Source: Tubulanus polymorphus
Lineage: Eukaryota; Nemertea; Palaeonemertea; Tubulaniformes; Tubulanidae
Direction: 5' to 3'
Assembly (NCBI RefSeq): GCF_964204645.1
Contig: NC_134036.1
Coordinates: 5,777,600 to 5,841,599 of the forward strand
Length of the DNA stretch: 64,000 nt
Below the pieces are notes generated by a model, which was not told where the DNA came from, ran no database searches, and worked only from the letters and a program-made list of their open reading frames with translations. Of this stretch, positions 11,161-25,000 are shown piece by piece (position 1 is the first letter of the stretch; the number at the start of each line of letters is the position of its first letter). A program made the position numbers and the translations under genes.

Positions 11161-12240
11161 ATGAAGGGTTTATGATGCCACTGTCACAATTCGAGAGAAG
11201 TATTTTTTTTTCAAATTCACAGTTATCTTATAGCTAATTGACTACATGTACAGTTCAATCACCATATATCAAAAGGGGTTGGGCCATTTACGGGTCCAAA
11301 ATTGGCCTAGGCCATCGAATCCTTTTTGATCAACTTATATATAACTCAAATGGTTGTAAAAGGTTGGACTTATACATTGGGAAAGTTAGGGGGTGGGGGC
11401 TGATTGTGTATTCCAGAATTGATTTAGCAAAATTTCACCAGGTCCGAATTAACATCTTGGCTTGAAAAATGATATATTCATTTGTTTACTATCTGTTTTA
11501 GGTGGCGACTATTGTCAGGCGTGAAACTCTATGTATAGCGAAAGAGCACTGTAATCTTTACATCATCGCTTGAACGCCCAATGCCATTGAGAACAAATGT
11601 ATTTCTCTTGATATGGGTAACAGGGTAACGCCATCTATTAGTCTTTCGGCAATTTAACGACTTAAAAAAGCTATACTGATGCCAGTGCGGTTTGAGGATC
11701 CACCGACTAGTTCGCCATCTAGCGGATAATTAGTTTCGTAGGTCAGTCAGCCGACTGCGCCAGGTTCTAAAGATTCCGTTGAAACTCCCACCTGACGATA
11801 TCGACGAATGAGTAAAATTGCTGTGTCATTGTTAAACATCGTAGAATATCTTCCAGTAAATGGGTCGCCTTTTTTTCGACACGGGCGTTTTTTGACAGTT
11901 CGGTTTCGATTAGAAATGTCCCTAGTTAAGCCCTGAACCCAGGTGAGGTGTAGATGATCAGTTTTGGAAATGTCGTCGCTGTTTGAACGTTAAATGTCCG
12001 TTGTTTTATGGGCATTTCCAATCATAGATCGTTCACCGCGCGGTTTCTACGGGGAAAAACGTCGGGAAACGAAGAAACCACTTATCCCGTGCATTCGTCT
12101 TCTTTGCGCCCACGTGGGACGTGGATGGACAAGTTTTTGAAAGCCGGCGCTTATAGAATGGCTTACGTCGTGATTCTATTCCCGATCACGAATGTCTCAT
12201 CGCGCTTTCTACGGGCAAAACGGGCTGCGAAGACCATACA
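11161..12240. other. Spacer between genes A and B, no gene seen
   Basis: Reading frames here are short and show no recognisable product. 11890-12000 carries the ~110-bp dispersed repeat. A 3' flank like that of gene C begins near 12240, with AATAAA on the minus strand near 12283 and again at 12399-12404. Confidence 0.6.
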
Positions 12241-12398
12241 TAAACGAACCAACTACCTTTTTTTCAGTGATTTTAACCTGAATTTTATTCGGATATACCT
12301 TACGAAAACCCGAAGTGAACTCTTCCACCATATGGCCATGACGATACAAGTCGTTCAATGATAATGATTAGTGTTAGATATCTCGCAATCGAGATACA

Positions 12399-12404
12399 TT
12401 TATT
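12399..12404 (-). terminator. Candidate poly(A) signal of gene B
   Basis: AATAAA on the minus strand about 150 bp downstream of gene B's stop codon. Another lies near 12283-12288, at a position that also has AATAAA beyond genes A and C. Confidence 0.45.
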
Positions 12405-12549
12405 TGAATATTCATTATTTTGCTTAGAGATCCAAAAGTATTTCGTATAATTTCGCGCGTACATCTTGTATCTATGAACAGATGGCGTCGTTTATACTGC
12501 TTCTCTTGTATGTGAATGTAGATCTCGACTGGTTCGCGTTCTGTCCCGT

Positions 12550-15500
12550 TTAGTCGCATTGACAAGTGAACGCCAGCGCCTCTGGCGGTCCGGACAACGC
12601 GGTGGTACCCTTGAATTGAAGGAACATGACGTCACCCTCGCCTTCGACTCCCGGGATTGGTGTGGTCTGTTGGCCGCATTCCCACTGGCTCCAGTCGGCC
12701 GGGTCATTGGTCTCTTTCACCTTATGTCGGAATCCCTCATCACAGCTTCCGGCGGAAGCTTCATTGTTAGCATTGATGGCTGTAAACTCGGCCTTTACCT
12801 TCTGCAAGAAAATAGAATCAGTGGACGGGCGATGAGTTAGAGATACTTAATGTCAGAGGTTCAGAGAACCCTATGTGTCTGTTCTGCTCGCTGCTCTCCC
12901 GCTACAGCTTTGAGGAGAGGGGGTTCACCGAGAACCAATTGCGACTGTTCAACTCGCTGCTCTCCCGCTAAAGCTGTGAGGAGAGGGTGTTCACCGAGAA
13001 CCTATTGAGTCTGCTCTACTCGCTGCCCTTCCGCTGCATGTGAGGAGAGGTGGTACACCGTGAACCCATTGCGTCTGTTTTGCTGGCTGCTCTTCCGCTA
13101 AAGCTGCCGGATAGAGGGGTTCATAGAGAACTTTTTACGTCTGTTCTACTCGCTACTCATCCACTAATGCTGCCACGAGATGATCGATTTCTTGCTATGG
13201 ATAGCTATGCGTTCATGACGTAACAATAATCCTTACCTGGTCTTCTTTGGGACAAACCAATGTGAACGTCGTGGTTGTACCCGCGGCTTCCGACCACATG
13301 AGATTGTTGGTACCTGACATGGTTCCTTCTGGACATTCTAGCACTAGTCCCGGTAGTGGATGAGCTGGATTAGATTGAATATACAGATATTTGTTTCGGC
13401 AATCATCCTGTGGCAATATTGGGGGAAATAGAAAATCACCGAGTTGAATTATCAGATTTTTGATCGAACCGATCTAGTTTTAACGTATCCTCCAGGCAGC
13501 CGTTACGGCATGGGCTCGATCCTAAACCCGGTGTATCGATCATAAGTTACGTCATTAGTTTTCATTTGGCAGCTTTACATATTTTGACGTCGTAAAAAAG
13601 CGTCGAAAACAATATTTCCATACATCGAAAAAAACTATTACGCATTAGAACGATAACCACACTCAAACGTGGTGAACGGATAATAAGATAAAAACCCACT
13701 ATCTATAGATCACCTGACGATGATCTCTAGGGTGAGATCGAAACGTCGTGTATTCTATATATTTTAGATTGAATGAATAAATTCTTGTTTTTAAATTCTG
13801 TAGATCGTGGGTTTGTTATCTTACTATTACGCGTTATTCTATGGGTCCTATGTAAATGGATGACGCGTTCTACATCATCGAATCGGCGGCTTTATAAAAA
13901 AAGCGATGAGAATTTTGGAAATCCTCGTTTATTTTGTAATTGATTGAATTTTACCACTATAGGCTATAGGCTTTCCTTTTCCAGAGAAGCCGTGTGAATT
14001 TTCATTAATGGTTAACCGTTGATTCTACCGAGTTGTGGACGTTGCTGACTTTAGGTAAGTAGAGATTGTTCGTATATTCTACTTACGGCAGTGCGCGTGC
14101 GGCGGTTCACATCCCGGGGTTTTCGGGTACTTTTTACAAACGTACGGCGATGGTTTGTACGGGCGTGGCGGGTACGGTCCCGGCATCGGCGGGTACATCG
14201 GTCCCGGTCCTGGTGGGTAGTGCGGTCCTGGTCCCGGTGCCGGTCCTGGTGGATAGTGCGGTCCTGGTCCCGGTGCCGGTCCTGGTGGATAGTTCGGTTT
14301 CTGTGATATAAACGAATCACGGTTGAAAATCTATGTTTTTTTTAAATTTTTATTATCAACATTAGTTTGATTTTCGTTATCAAAACGTTTACAGGAGGTA
14401 AGTAATCCAATTGACTTATCGGTGACACGTAGTGTACAAAATAAGGTTCATAGCAGCGCAAAACTAGTGATAGGAACCACGATTCTAAAAACGTAAATCC
14501 GTATCTTCTTTGTCAGCGCTTGATCTGCCTCGATTTTGTGTCGATTGTTTCATAGAACTTTTCAAACAGAAGAGACAATTAGGAAGAACGGTTTCACGAC
14601 GCTCAATGATGCGTTCTTTGGAAAAATTAAGTCATACTTACTGGTTGCCAAGGGAAGTAGCCCGGGCCCGGTGCTGCAGGACCCGCTGAAAAAATAATAA
14701 TGATAATTTTCTAATTGTGAGGCTATAGCCGTTTCTGTTTTTGTCGTAGCTGGTTTCCAGTATCTGAGACACTTTAAATCAAATACAAACACCGTGAATG
14801 AGAGATATTTTCAGTTGTGAAGACTCAAAAGGCTACGAGATGGTATTGTAAAGATCTAGGCTACATATACTGATACTGGCATTTTGGGGTGTTTACAGCA
14901 AATTAGCAATCCGTTTCAAATTTCTACTTCGTCCTACAGTAATTGCGGTTGCTTAATGCCATTCGAACAGGGCTTCGCGCAACGTATAGATTTCTATAAC
15001 GTCAGTTAAGCGCAGTTTGCATTGATTTAAGCGCTATATCAAATGATCTTTCATCACGAACAAAAACGATAGTATTCAACTTACGATTGGCCGGAGCCGG
15101 TGCAGGTGCCGGTCCGTACGACGGTTTGTACGGTCCTCCGAACGGTTGGTGAATGGGACCCATTCCCCACGCTACAAATGTACAGTAAGTCTATTAATAG
15201 AAAATCGTTGAAAATAACATGGCTAAGTCAACACAACTTCACGAAAGCGAATGCATATATTCATCAATCTCGTAGTTCGTCCTCACAGAATTTTCGAGTA
15301 GGTTCGAATTCTATAAAAGTCGTGTGCTTTCGAATACAGTTTCGAAGCATTGGTAAATATGTTATTTCTATAGGCCCTATTTCTATTCGGTCAAATGGTA
15401 TCGATTATTTATAGTATCTAATCTATCACTAAGTAAAGCAGTAAGCAAAACATCCGCCAGTGTATCACAAGCTTCGTTCGGGGTATCTTTCGTTTTCGTT

Positions 15501-15796
15501 AGGAATTATTTTCGAAATTCTAGAAGAACAATTTTTCTAGTGTATACTCACGACTGCCGCCCATGAAATCTGAAAAGTATACAAATACGGAAATGAATTT
15601 TTTTACCGCGGCGCTTGAAGTAGCGTACGAATAATGCGCATATGCAAAGCCCGTCGAACTTTTTGTCATTTTCGATGACGATGATATGCAAATCATATGC
15701 AAATATGTATGAAAATTATTCGCGCTTTAAATCGACAGGGTACTTACACGCTTGAGCGCTAGCCAACGCTAGGATTACAGCTATAACGACCTTCAT
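12550..15796 (-). CDS. Gene B: secreted Pro/Gly/Tyr-rich protein with Cys C-terminal module (263 aa)
   Basis: Coding exons are 15748-15796, 15552-15569, 15085-15171, 14642-14685, 14087-14300, 13237-13364 and 12550-12801; the lengths sum to 792 nt and close in frame. Residues 1-16 (MKVVIAVILALASAQA) are a signal peptide. Residues 17-22 start YFMGGS. Residues 23-51 end in a PAPAPAPAN run. Residues 67-137 repeat NYPPGPAPGPGPHYPPG and end YVCKKYPKTPGCEP. Residues 138-180 include CPEGTMSGTNN and LVCPKEDQ. Residues 181-263 contain DWSQWECGQQ, a GPPEAL word and a terminal CQCD. The tandem Pro-Gly-Tyr repeat and the secretion signal suggest a structural extracellular protein (inference). Intron phases match A and C exactly. 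I do not recognise the family. Confidence 0.88.
12855..13170. repeat. 66-bp minisatellite in last intron of gene B
   Basis: About five degenerate copies of the unit seen at 6890-7455, in the same orientation and the same intron as in genes A and C. Confidence 0.85.
13655..13823. mobile_element. Short Penelope-like element with hammerhead-like core
   Basis: The plus strand reads CCTGACGATGATCTC, a short loop, GAGATC, then GAAACGTCG. GATCTC and GAGATC can form a 6-bp stem between the two conserved words. Outer ends AAGATAAAAACCCAC and GTGGGTTTGTTATCTT are near-complementary. CTATTACGCATTA on the left and CTATTACGCGTTA on the right give an apparent 13-bp target duplication. It lies in the fifth coding intron of gene B. 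Confidence 0.6.
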
Positions 15797-16121
15797 CTGC
15801 GGCAATTTAGTAAAACAAGAGACATATGATGCTTTATAATACGGTTCGCATATCTATATATTATTGAACGAAGAAAGCCCGCAATCATAGGTAGAAGCAA
15901 TTTAAGTGTGGTAGCAGCGTCGATACTCAAACGCTTCTAGCTATTACCATTAGAATTATTATCATTTTCGTTATTTTTTATCAATTTTTTTTCTCCATTA
16001 TTTCTATTGATGTCTGGGTAAAGAAAATAATAGTAATGATAATAGCAATGATTACGATGATATAAATAATGATATAAAATCTGATAACAATGATAGTAAT
16101 AATCTGGGATGATTCACTCAC

Positions 16122-16216
16122 CTCGAGATGATTTTCCTCGCTCGATCAAACGGTTCTATCTCTCCGGTTCGGCGAGATACTAATCCTGTGCGACGGCGCG
16201 AGGTCGCGTTTTTATG
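16122..16216 (-). promoter_or_regulatory. Gene B promoter and 5' UTR exon
   Basis: The first exon ends with CTCGAG|gtgagt at 16116-16127 and splices to the acceptor before the ATG at 15796. A TATA box, CATAAAAAC on the minus strand, lies near 16208-16216 and would place the start near 16180. The block is nearly the same as gene C's promoter. Confidence 0.7.
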
Positions 16217-16300
16217 GAGGTCGGACCCGTTCGCCAGGTGGCACATAATTTCATCAATGACACTTCCGAAACGACATGAATCGCTGGTTTATCGGCCATT

Positions 16301-16356
16301 AAAACCGTCTCGGACACCCGCTACCCGCGCGCGCACGCAAGCTCCGATGACTTATG
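16301..16356 (-). promoter_or_regulatory. Conserved upstream block AAACCGTCTCG ... GATGACTTATG (gene B)
   Basis: Counterpart of the blocks at 10634-10678 and 26499-26559. Spacing between the words is similar to gene C and slightly longer than in gene A. Confidence 0.5.
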
Positions 16357-16593
16357 ACCCGCGCGCTCCGGTTGCGAATAGAACTAAGAAAACGTTGATC
16401 AAGCGGTTTATTTTTCTAGTGCAAAAGACATAAAAATCGGCCGCAGCACCAGCTGTGGCTATTGTTAAAATCGCTGCAAAGTTTCGTTTCAATGAAATAT
16501 GCACATAAATCTGTGGTTGAATTACGTTAATGAAACTCTCAGCAATCACTTGAATCCTTCCAAACGTTAATGTAGTTTAAATAGCAATTTCGA

Positions 16594-17095
16594 TATTGAG
16601 GGATACAAGGGGTCAGTTACTGAAAGGTTGTTTATTGTAAACCAGTGTTTAAATACCGCGGTACAGAGGTCAGTTGCTGAAAGGTTGTTTATTGTAAACC
16701 AGTGTTTGAATACCGCGGTACAGGGGTCAGTTGCTGAAAGGTTGTTTATTGTAAACCAGTGTTTGAATACCGCGGTACAGGGGTCAGTTACTGAAAGGTT
16801 GTTTATTATAAACCAGTGTTTAAATACCGCGGTACATGGGGCAGTTACTGAAAGGTTGTTTATTGTAAACCAGTATTTAGATACCGCGGTACAGGGGTCA
16901 GTTACTGGAAGGTTGTTCAATGTAAACCAGGGGTTAGATACCACAGTACAGGGGTCAGTTACTGAAAGGTTGTTTATTGTAAACCAGTGTTTAAATTCCG
17001 CGGTACAGGGACCAGTTACTGGAAGGTTGTTCAATGTAAACCAGTGGTTAAATACCACAGTACAGGGGTCAGTTACTGAAAGTTTGTTTGTGTAA
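16594..17095. repeat. 57-bp minisatellite upstream of gene B
   Basis: About nine copies of a 57-bp unit contain AAAGGTTGTTTATTGTAAAC, CAGTGTTT, ATACCGCGGTAC and GGGGTCAGTTACTG. Because 57 is a multiple of three, both strands stay open, giving frames of 155-163 codons that are artefacts. A larger array of the same unit lies at 26755-27575, upstream of gene C. Confidence 0.9.
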
Positions 17096-17747
17096 ATGAT
17101 ATATACGTGAAATGTGGGTTATAGTATTTATTTTTTTACCTTTTTCTTTGAAAAAAGGTGTGCTGATAAAAAGTCTAACACCTGACATGATAATAATTCC
17201 GTTGACATGTGTTACTGCGACCTTGATAAACCTTTCAGTTTTCGGCCGCCTATTCCATAAATTACTATTTTAATGCCAGGTCAGCAAGAAGTTTTCGCAT
17301 TTATTCCAGATGCTACCGGTGGCGATTATGGCTTTCTCGGCAAACTGCATCAATCAGATTGTTCTCGGAGAAAAGTCGAGTACACGGTTTCGCAGTACCC
17401 ATAAAGGGACGCTTTGGTTTGGTATACGCTCGCGTTACGCGACAGTTCCGAGAACGGCTTCGTTAGGAGGAGAGTGCCCGTTACGTGGCGGATGGAAGAC
17501 AGGGCATGCAGAGTAAAGCCCCGTAAATACCCAGCTGAATAGATGAAACTATATCCGGAGAAAAGCGATTCTTCATTTTACCGCCGACATCCAATCCTTC
17601 CACTGGTGGTGGAAAACCCGGGCACGTCGCGGACGAAGTTAAACAAGTAAGTCGTACAACGAAACCGGACAATCGAAACGAATGTTCACCGGAGTGGGGC
17701 AAGGCGCTTACGTGCCGGTACTGGTATCATCGGAGCCTGGTATTCCC

Positions 17748-18085
17748 ATCCTCCCTCTGCAGGGACTCGAACCTGATGGCATCGCTACACTCAGCCACGG
17801 CACGAACCCCTGCATCAGTAGACCGGGTGCGCAGGTACATGCGCAGCTATCCGAACGAAAACTGGCGGCACCAATCAGATTGCTCGTTGTATAATCGTTG
17901 AGGCAAATTTCAAGGAAGAACTATAAATGGGAAAACCCGGGCTAAAATAAAACGGGATTTCTGATTGGCTAAAAATCACATCATATGAACTGCGCATGTA
18001 TCTGCGCACTCGGTCGATTATGGCAGGGTTTCGTGCCGTGGCTATCTCGATGCCATCAGGTTCGAATCCCTGCCGGGGGAGGATG
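17748..18085. mobile_element. 338-bp palindromic MULE-like element, copy 1
   Basis: The whole element is an imperfect inverted repeat: it starts ATCCTCCC and ends GGGAGGAT, and each arm carries a GGTTCGA(A/G)TCCCTGC word resembling a tRNA B box. GGTATTCCC flanks it on both sides (17739-17747, 18086-18094), an 8-9 bp target duplication. Long inverted repeats with 8-9 bp duplications are typical of Mutator-like elements. Copies of the family lie at 41580-41916 and 45108-45445. Confidence 0.75.
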
Positions 18086-18094
18086 GGTATTCCC

Positions 18095-21000
18095 GATGCC
18101 CGCACTAAGTTGCGGCTAACGTTGCTGATGAACGCGAATTGCCTCGCCTGGAACGGACACTCCCGGAAAGTCAACGTTGAAATCAGATCAAAAAAAGTTT
18201 CGAGGTATTCGGATGAGGAGGTGAACAATTTCTATAAGATATCGAAACTGGTCGCGATTTCGCCGGACGGGATAAGTCTAAGGGCGTAGCGGCTTTTGCA
18301 ATGCGCTCAACCACTAGACCAAGTACAGCGTAATTGCATTGCATTGATGCAAGCAATGGCGAAAAAGGCAATCCCATTATCTTAATTTTAGAAAATGATT
18401 TTAAGCTTTTTTAAAGAAATGCTCGGGGGTAAATACACGGAATGGGTCTCGCAATCCGAGTTGTTACGTATTTCACAGACATTTATGAAGTGGAATCATA
18501 AGAGTCCTACATTTGCGAGTGGTTGACGTGGCCACTAGGACGGGGCGGATGATTTACAACGTTTTGAATCATAGTTTCCCGCCCAACTGAGGCAATTGTG
18601 CTAGGGAAATGTTCAAATAGGCCTAGCCGATGAATTTAGGCTGAAGAAACTAAAATCGGCTTATGACTCCGATGCAGTTTTATAAACCATGGCCACCAAA
18701 TAACCGAATCACCAAATGACTAACCGGTTTTTAGAAAGCATGTCAAAGGTCAATCGTGCAGGAGTGAAAGTTCGAAATCTTTTCCTCGACCTTGAGAGTA
18801 AATGTAGAATGTCAGTAACGGAATGAACGACTGCCTAATGTACGAATACTACCGATCAAGATATTTCTAGTGAGATATTAGCACGTTCATCAAATTTGGA
18901 TTGACATGGAAGGGGTAGGGGCAATCGAATGGAGAAAGCGCTACTACCTTACTGGCGTCTGTTGTCAGTATAGTTCCTGCAACATAAAAAAAAAAAAACA
19001 ATAATGGCCATTTTGCAGATGTTGTAATAGACAGTAGTGTTATGATTATGGATAATCAGATTTATCACGAGTCCCCGGATATCCTAATAATGAAGGTAGT
19101 TAAAGTGAAATTTGCTCATTGAACCTTTAAAGTACTAATTGTATCGTTATATTTTGGAATTGAAATTTATTTTCATTGAAATGTTGCATTATCGGACGAT
19201 ATAACAAATACAGGCAAACGAAGAAAAATGTAACAGGATATAGGGGCTATTTGTTCTACACCAGGTTAACGCGGCTGCTCTACGAATCTTCTCAATATCG
19301 CGTTTAGTCGTATTGCTTTTATCCGTATTGGTCATATTTTCTAAGAATGAAGTTGCCTTGTTTGTCTTTACCTGTGTATCATTCATTACTGAGGGTAATA
19401 AGTAGGCCTACGTATATAAAGAGTGGTGGCTCAATTTAGAAAACGATTACATAGCATTCTAGTTTGCTGTAATGTATGAATTTAAATGTATATATTATAG
19501 TTTGGGGGTAATTCGGCAGTCGATTGAAACTACGTCCGAGTTTCAGTCGCTCTGTTCGTTATCCTCCGACTGTTGATTATTTCACCGACGCGCGTTCATT
19601 TGACTCTCTTTCTCGGGGCGACGGCCGCGACTGCTTCGGGGATATTTCGTCGTCGCTGTACCGAATTTCGGTCGCAAAACTTCATCCATCCGACCAGCGT
19701 CGATGGCACCATTTCGCGCCGACCACTGGAAGCTCGTTACTACCCGGAGCAGTTGTCTGACGCAAGGCTAATCGTCGCGATGCGCGATCAACTGCTGGGT
19801 GTCGATAGTCGACCGCGAACATCAACTAAATAACCAGTCCCAAATAATCGAGCTACGTCATCGGCCGGCTCAAGAACTAATGATCGAACGCGCTTTAGTT
19901 CGGTCGTAACGCAGTTCGCGGTGTCGGCCATCTTGGAACTAGGCCCGAACCACGGCGACCGCGCTCTATCCCGTGGTCGGCCATTTCCGGGCCATAGTTC
20001 CGACTAATATTGACAATCGGTTTCGTTCGGTTCGACTGTAGTCGACTAACTCCAATAACCGAAGTTCGCGCTTGCGTAACACCAGGTTACCGACAGTCGG
20101 TTCGCTCGCTGCGCGCGTTTGAAGTGCGCACTTCGGCGATCTGTTTAAGCGGCGATGTAACGTTAGCACTGCTATACGTCGTGTTAAAGCCGTGCCTCGT
20201 TACAAAATCTAATCGTCACGTCAGAATGCAAATCTTCATAGATACCTAGTCGTCGCGGTTACTTCGCTGGAGCATCTCGAAATGTCGATACGTGTGTCAA
20301 TAAGAACGACTGTCTAGTTCTTTCCTGCCCCCTGTCCACCCCTTGATAAGACACATAAGACACCGTTCCGCGAGTTAATCTAATTGAGACAACAATCATA
20401 ATTTTGAGATGCTCCCTCAACATTTCACCGCGTCGTGCCGAGTCGTTTGCTGTTTTGTAACAAATTTCAATCGTTACAGTTCTCGTCCTCGCTTGCCAGG
20501 GTTTGGTTGCCAGCCCGGCCGCAGAATTTTACGCCGCCGCGATTTTTTTTTTCACAAGAGAGTTTCCGCCATCTTGTTAGCAGTGCGCATGCTCCCCATT
20601 CTATTTGTAAACACGATCCACACGTGTGCACAGTGCGTTCGCGGCTATTTACCTACAACCAAAACCGCGTCAAATACCCGCAAACCCGGGCACCTTTTCT
20701 ACGATTTTACATGATGAAGTAAATTTTTGAAGTTGACTCTTTTTGTCACGACGGGGTTTGCGTTGGCGAGGGCTTCAACAGTAAGCAATCGAACCCTGGC
20801 AAGCGGGGAAGACCTATTCTGCGCGTCGTCTATGCATCGTCTTTTGGGCGGGATTCGTTCTCGAGACCCGTGTCGGATAGAACCTCGTTTAGTGGTTATC
20901 GCAGTTTCCTCGAGTTTATTTCGGTGGTGGGCGAATTGCAGATGTGGTTGTCCGGCGGCGAAATGACTCCTTACATCCGACCCTATATGAACTCAATTAT

Positions 21001-21780
21001 TTCCGATATTTTAATATTTATGTGAAATTTGTAATATTTTCTATTCGTTTAGTTCATTAGTTCATCTGGTCGTCTTTCTTGATTCGATTTTCGGGGTGAA
21101 ACTATTTACTCACGTTGAAGGTATCAGAAAAATGATCGTTATATTCCTTCAATTGATAAGTTAGCAATAGCTATATAGGTTATTTAGAATAGTTTTACGG
21201 TTCCTGGTATCACTACTGAATTATGGTTGAACTGTGTACTGTGCTCGCATCCGTCATCGGATGCATTTGAACTGCGGACAGAATCATTACTATTTCGAAA
21301 TAGAAAAACACCTTTTGACTTTTTGGGGTCACTAATTTCATGAACCAATATTCTTTTTCCGGATACCAGCGGAGGCTTTTATCGCTTTCTTTAATTCGCG
21401 AAGAAAACGGCAGTTCATCAAAGTTTCACGGTTAGCATTTAGCGGTGCCACTTGGGTTTAGTCGCCGCTCTCCTCGAGCGAGGGACTTCGTGGCAAAGGG
21501 ATTCGCCATAATCTTGGCCCACAACGATGCGGGGTACAACCTCGTAGGTAACCCAGGTCAACGAAAAACAGAATCTCTCTTATCGACGACTACCATTCCC
21601 GATTCTAATTCATCCTCGATTAGAGTAGATATAGTCGTGCTGTATATCTGATATATCGTGTATTTCTCGTTCGTTTTCAATTATATATTATGTCCCAGCG
21701 AGGCTTCGATCCGAAATAAAAAAAAAACTGCCGAGAAAATGTCAACCTAAACGAACTAACCACTTTTTCAGTGATCGAAC
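18095..21780. other. Spacer between genes B and C, no gene seen
   Basis: The longest frames, around 20.4-20.7 kb, overlap each other in different frames and resemble no protein known to me. GCTTGCCAGGGTTT near 20490 and its complement near 20795 are weak inverted words about 300 bp apart and may mark an old element. Confidence 0.5.
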
Positions 21781-22048
21781 CTGAATTTTATTGGCATATA
21801 CAGTACGAAAACTACCAGAACCAAACGCTTCCACCAGAATGGTACGACGATACAATTTCATTCTATAATCAGCTATAATATCAGATATCGCGCAATCGAG
21901 CTACATTCCGTGAATTTGCATTCCTTTTCCCGGAGATTTACACGTATTTGGTATCATTTTTTTTTCGGACGTCGTGTATCTATAAACAGATGACGGTGTT
22001 TAAACTGTATGTGAATGTAGATCTCGACTGGTTCGCGTTCTGTCTGGT

Positions 22049-25000
22049 TTAGTCGCATTGACAAGTGAACGACAGCGCCTCTGGCGGTCCTGCCAGCAAG
22101 CTCGTTCCTTTGAATTGAAGGAACATGACGTCACCCTCGGCTTCGACTCCCGGGATTGGTGGGGCCTGTTGGCCGCATTCCCACTGGCTCCAGTCGGCCG
22201 GGTCATTGGTTTCTTTCACTTTATGTCGGAAACCCTCTTCACAGTCTCCATTAGCGTCTTCAGCGTTAGCATTGATGGCTGTAAACTCGGCCTTTACCTT
22301 CTGCAAGAAAATAGAATCAGTGGACGGGCGATGAGTTAGAGATACTTAATGTCAGAGGTTCAGAGAACCCTATGTGTCTGTTCTGCTCGCTGTTCTCCCG
22401 CTACAGCTGTGAGGAGAGAGGGTTCACCGAGAACCTATTACGTCTGTTCTACTCGCTGCTCTCCCGCTACAGCTGTGAGGAGAGAGGGTTCACCGAGAAC
22501 CTATTGCGACTGTTCTACTCGCTGCTCTCCCGCTACAGCTGTAAGGAGAGAGGGTTCACCGAGGACCTATTGTGTTAATTCTTTCTGCTATTCAGTTACT
22601 CCTCGCATGAGATGACAAACTTCTTTTCTATGGATACATATGAATTCAAGACGGTATAAACCTTACCTGGTCTTCTTTGGGACAAACCAATGTGAATGTC
22701 GTGGTTTTACCCACGGCGGCGGTCCACAATAGAGGGTTGGCACCTGACATGGTTCCTTCTGGACATTCTAACACTAGTCCCGGTAGTGGGTGCGCTGCAT
22801 AAGATAGAATATACAGATATTTGTTCCGGTAATACCCACGCGGAATTATTTGGGGAATATAAAATCACCGCGTAAATTCGAACTGATCTGGGTATACTGT
22901 ATCCTTCAGACAGCCTTTATCGGCAAGGCGCTCAGCAATGCTACGATCGTCGATGCCTCAATGGGGGTCTGATTTTACTTTTTACTGTATTTCATGACCG
23001 TTACACACAATGTTTTTAAGTTGTGAAAAAAAAATGAATTGGTTACCGTTAATATCGACGAGGTATCTTGGTCGACTCTATTAGACGAAACGTGTTTATA
23101 TATTCTACTTACGGCAGTGCGCGTGCGGCGGTTCACATCCCGGGGTTTTCGGATACTTTTTGCAAACGTACGGCGACGGTTTGTACGGGCGTGGCGGGTA
23201 CGGTCCCGGCATCGGTCCCGGCATCGGTCCCGGTCCCGGAGGGTAGTTCGGTCCTGGTGGATAGTTCGGTTTCTATAATACAATCGAATCGTGAGTGAGC
23301 TCAATGTCTATGCGTGTATAAGATTTCGAGCTCGACCCGCACGATTGTGATTATACTAATTATTGTTATTTGTATTATTATGATCATTTTCAATAATTTT
23401 ATCCGGCGAGATAGTGAAATCCGACAGATTTTGGCGTAGTCACCTAACGACCTAATTGTACACTAGATGGCGAACTAATCGAAAGGTCGACACTCAAGCA
23501 GCACGTGCTTTTGGTCTGTCTAACAGTCGTTGAGATGCTCAAACACTGACAGATTGCGATACCTATAGAAATTTTTTTGGAAAAATTGCAAAAAATCCCC
23601 AGATCTAAATACCACGAAGGGGTTTTAACGTAACGTAAGAATTAGAATCGTGATTGAATCACGTAGTATACGAAATAAGCCTAATCAGCGCAAAACCAGT
23701 GATAAATGCGTGGTTTCCAAAAAAAGATGAATCGTCATCTTGTCAGCGAGTGATCTACCTCGATTAAGCGTCGATTAGTACGGACAGCATTACAGCAGTA
23801 AAGAAAAGTAGAGCAACGCCACGGCGCTTACGAATACCAGTCTGACTGTATCGCATTGCTCACAACCACGATACCATTATCTAGTAAGCGCTTATATCGT
23901 GTTACTGTCTTTGTTTGCTAAAAATGAGTATGAAATGCATTTTAGGTATTTTCTGGCGAAATCTATTGTTTGCGTAATATTTAAGAGGGTCTAATCATCA
24001 ATGAGTGAACAGATTGATAGGTGGTCGAGTTCTCCTTAAATCATCTTGGATCCGCCCCAGGTTGTGTGGATATACAGAGAGATTGTGGGGTGTGGTTTTC
24101 GAAGATGAATACGCCTTATTAATTTCTGGGGGTCGGTTCCTCAGTTGAGACTTTAAGTCCAAAAATGGTCTTAAATTTTAAGACTGGTCTTAAGTTGTTA
24201 GATTGTTTATAGAACTAACATGGTCTTAAATTGGTCTTAAGTCTAAGCCATGACTATTAAACCGGCCCCTGAGGGTTAAAGAATTGCCTTCTGGGCGCTA
24301 ATTCGATTATTACGGGGTTCCAAACCGAGGGGAATATAAGCGCAATCATTGCGTCGGTATAAAGCGAGAACAGTGTATGGAATGAGTGGTTGCGAGTGAT
24401 ACGATACAGTCAAACCCTGGAAATTCGTTCTTGAGAAAAAACAGTCATACTTACCGTGTGCCACGGGAAGTAGCCGTGGCCCGGTGCTGCATGACCCGCT
24501 GAAATAAAAAAAGAACAAAATCGTTATTACATTTTTATGATAAGGCTATTATCATTCAGTTTTCCGCGAGTTGGTACGTGTATTGTCGTGCAGTGGAAAT
24601 CCTATCTGCAGCCAGGACTGACTACCCACAATATGAAAAGTTTTCGCCGTAGCCTGTGTTCAGTTCTTTGTCCGTGATATTTTCAGTCGACATTGTCAAC
24701 TTCAAACCCCACAAATGAGTCATCTACTCAGTTGCCAAGAATCAAAACTACAGGTGAGGTCGTCATTGAAGTCCTGGGTACAGATGTTGAAACCTGCATA
24801 TGTAGATGTATACAGCCAATCGGCCATATATGCAACAAATTATAACCTCGTCTAAAGTGACTGCAGTGGCTTGATACCGTTCGTAAATTGCTTCGCGCGT
24901 CGTGTCGATTTCTATCGCGTCGGTAAAGCGCGTTTTGCATCGATTTAAGCGCGATGTAGAATGCATTTTATTTACTAACAAAAAAAAACTTACGATTCGC

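Noticed and set aside
14051-14320. Arg/His/Asp-rich and Val/Trp-rich frames over gene B exon 5
   Set aside because: Shadow frames of the Pro-Gly-Tyr repeat exon.
16567-17095. Frames of 155-163 codons on both strands
   Set aside because: Same 57-bp repeat artefact as at 26.8-27.5 kb.
20409-20722. Two overlapping frames of about 100 codons
   Set aside because: Different frames over the same DNA with no motif or paralogue; probably chance in a GC-richer stretch.
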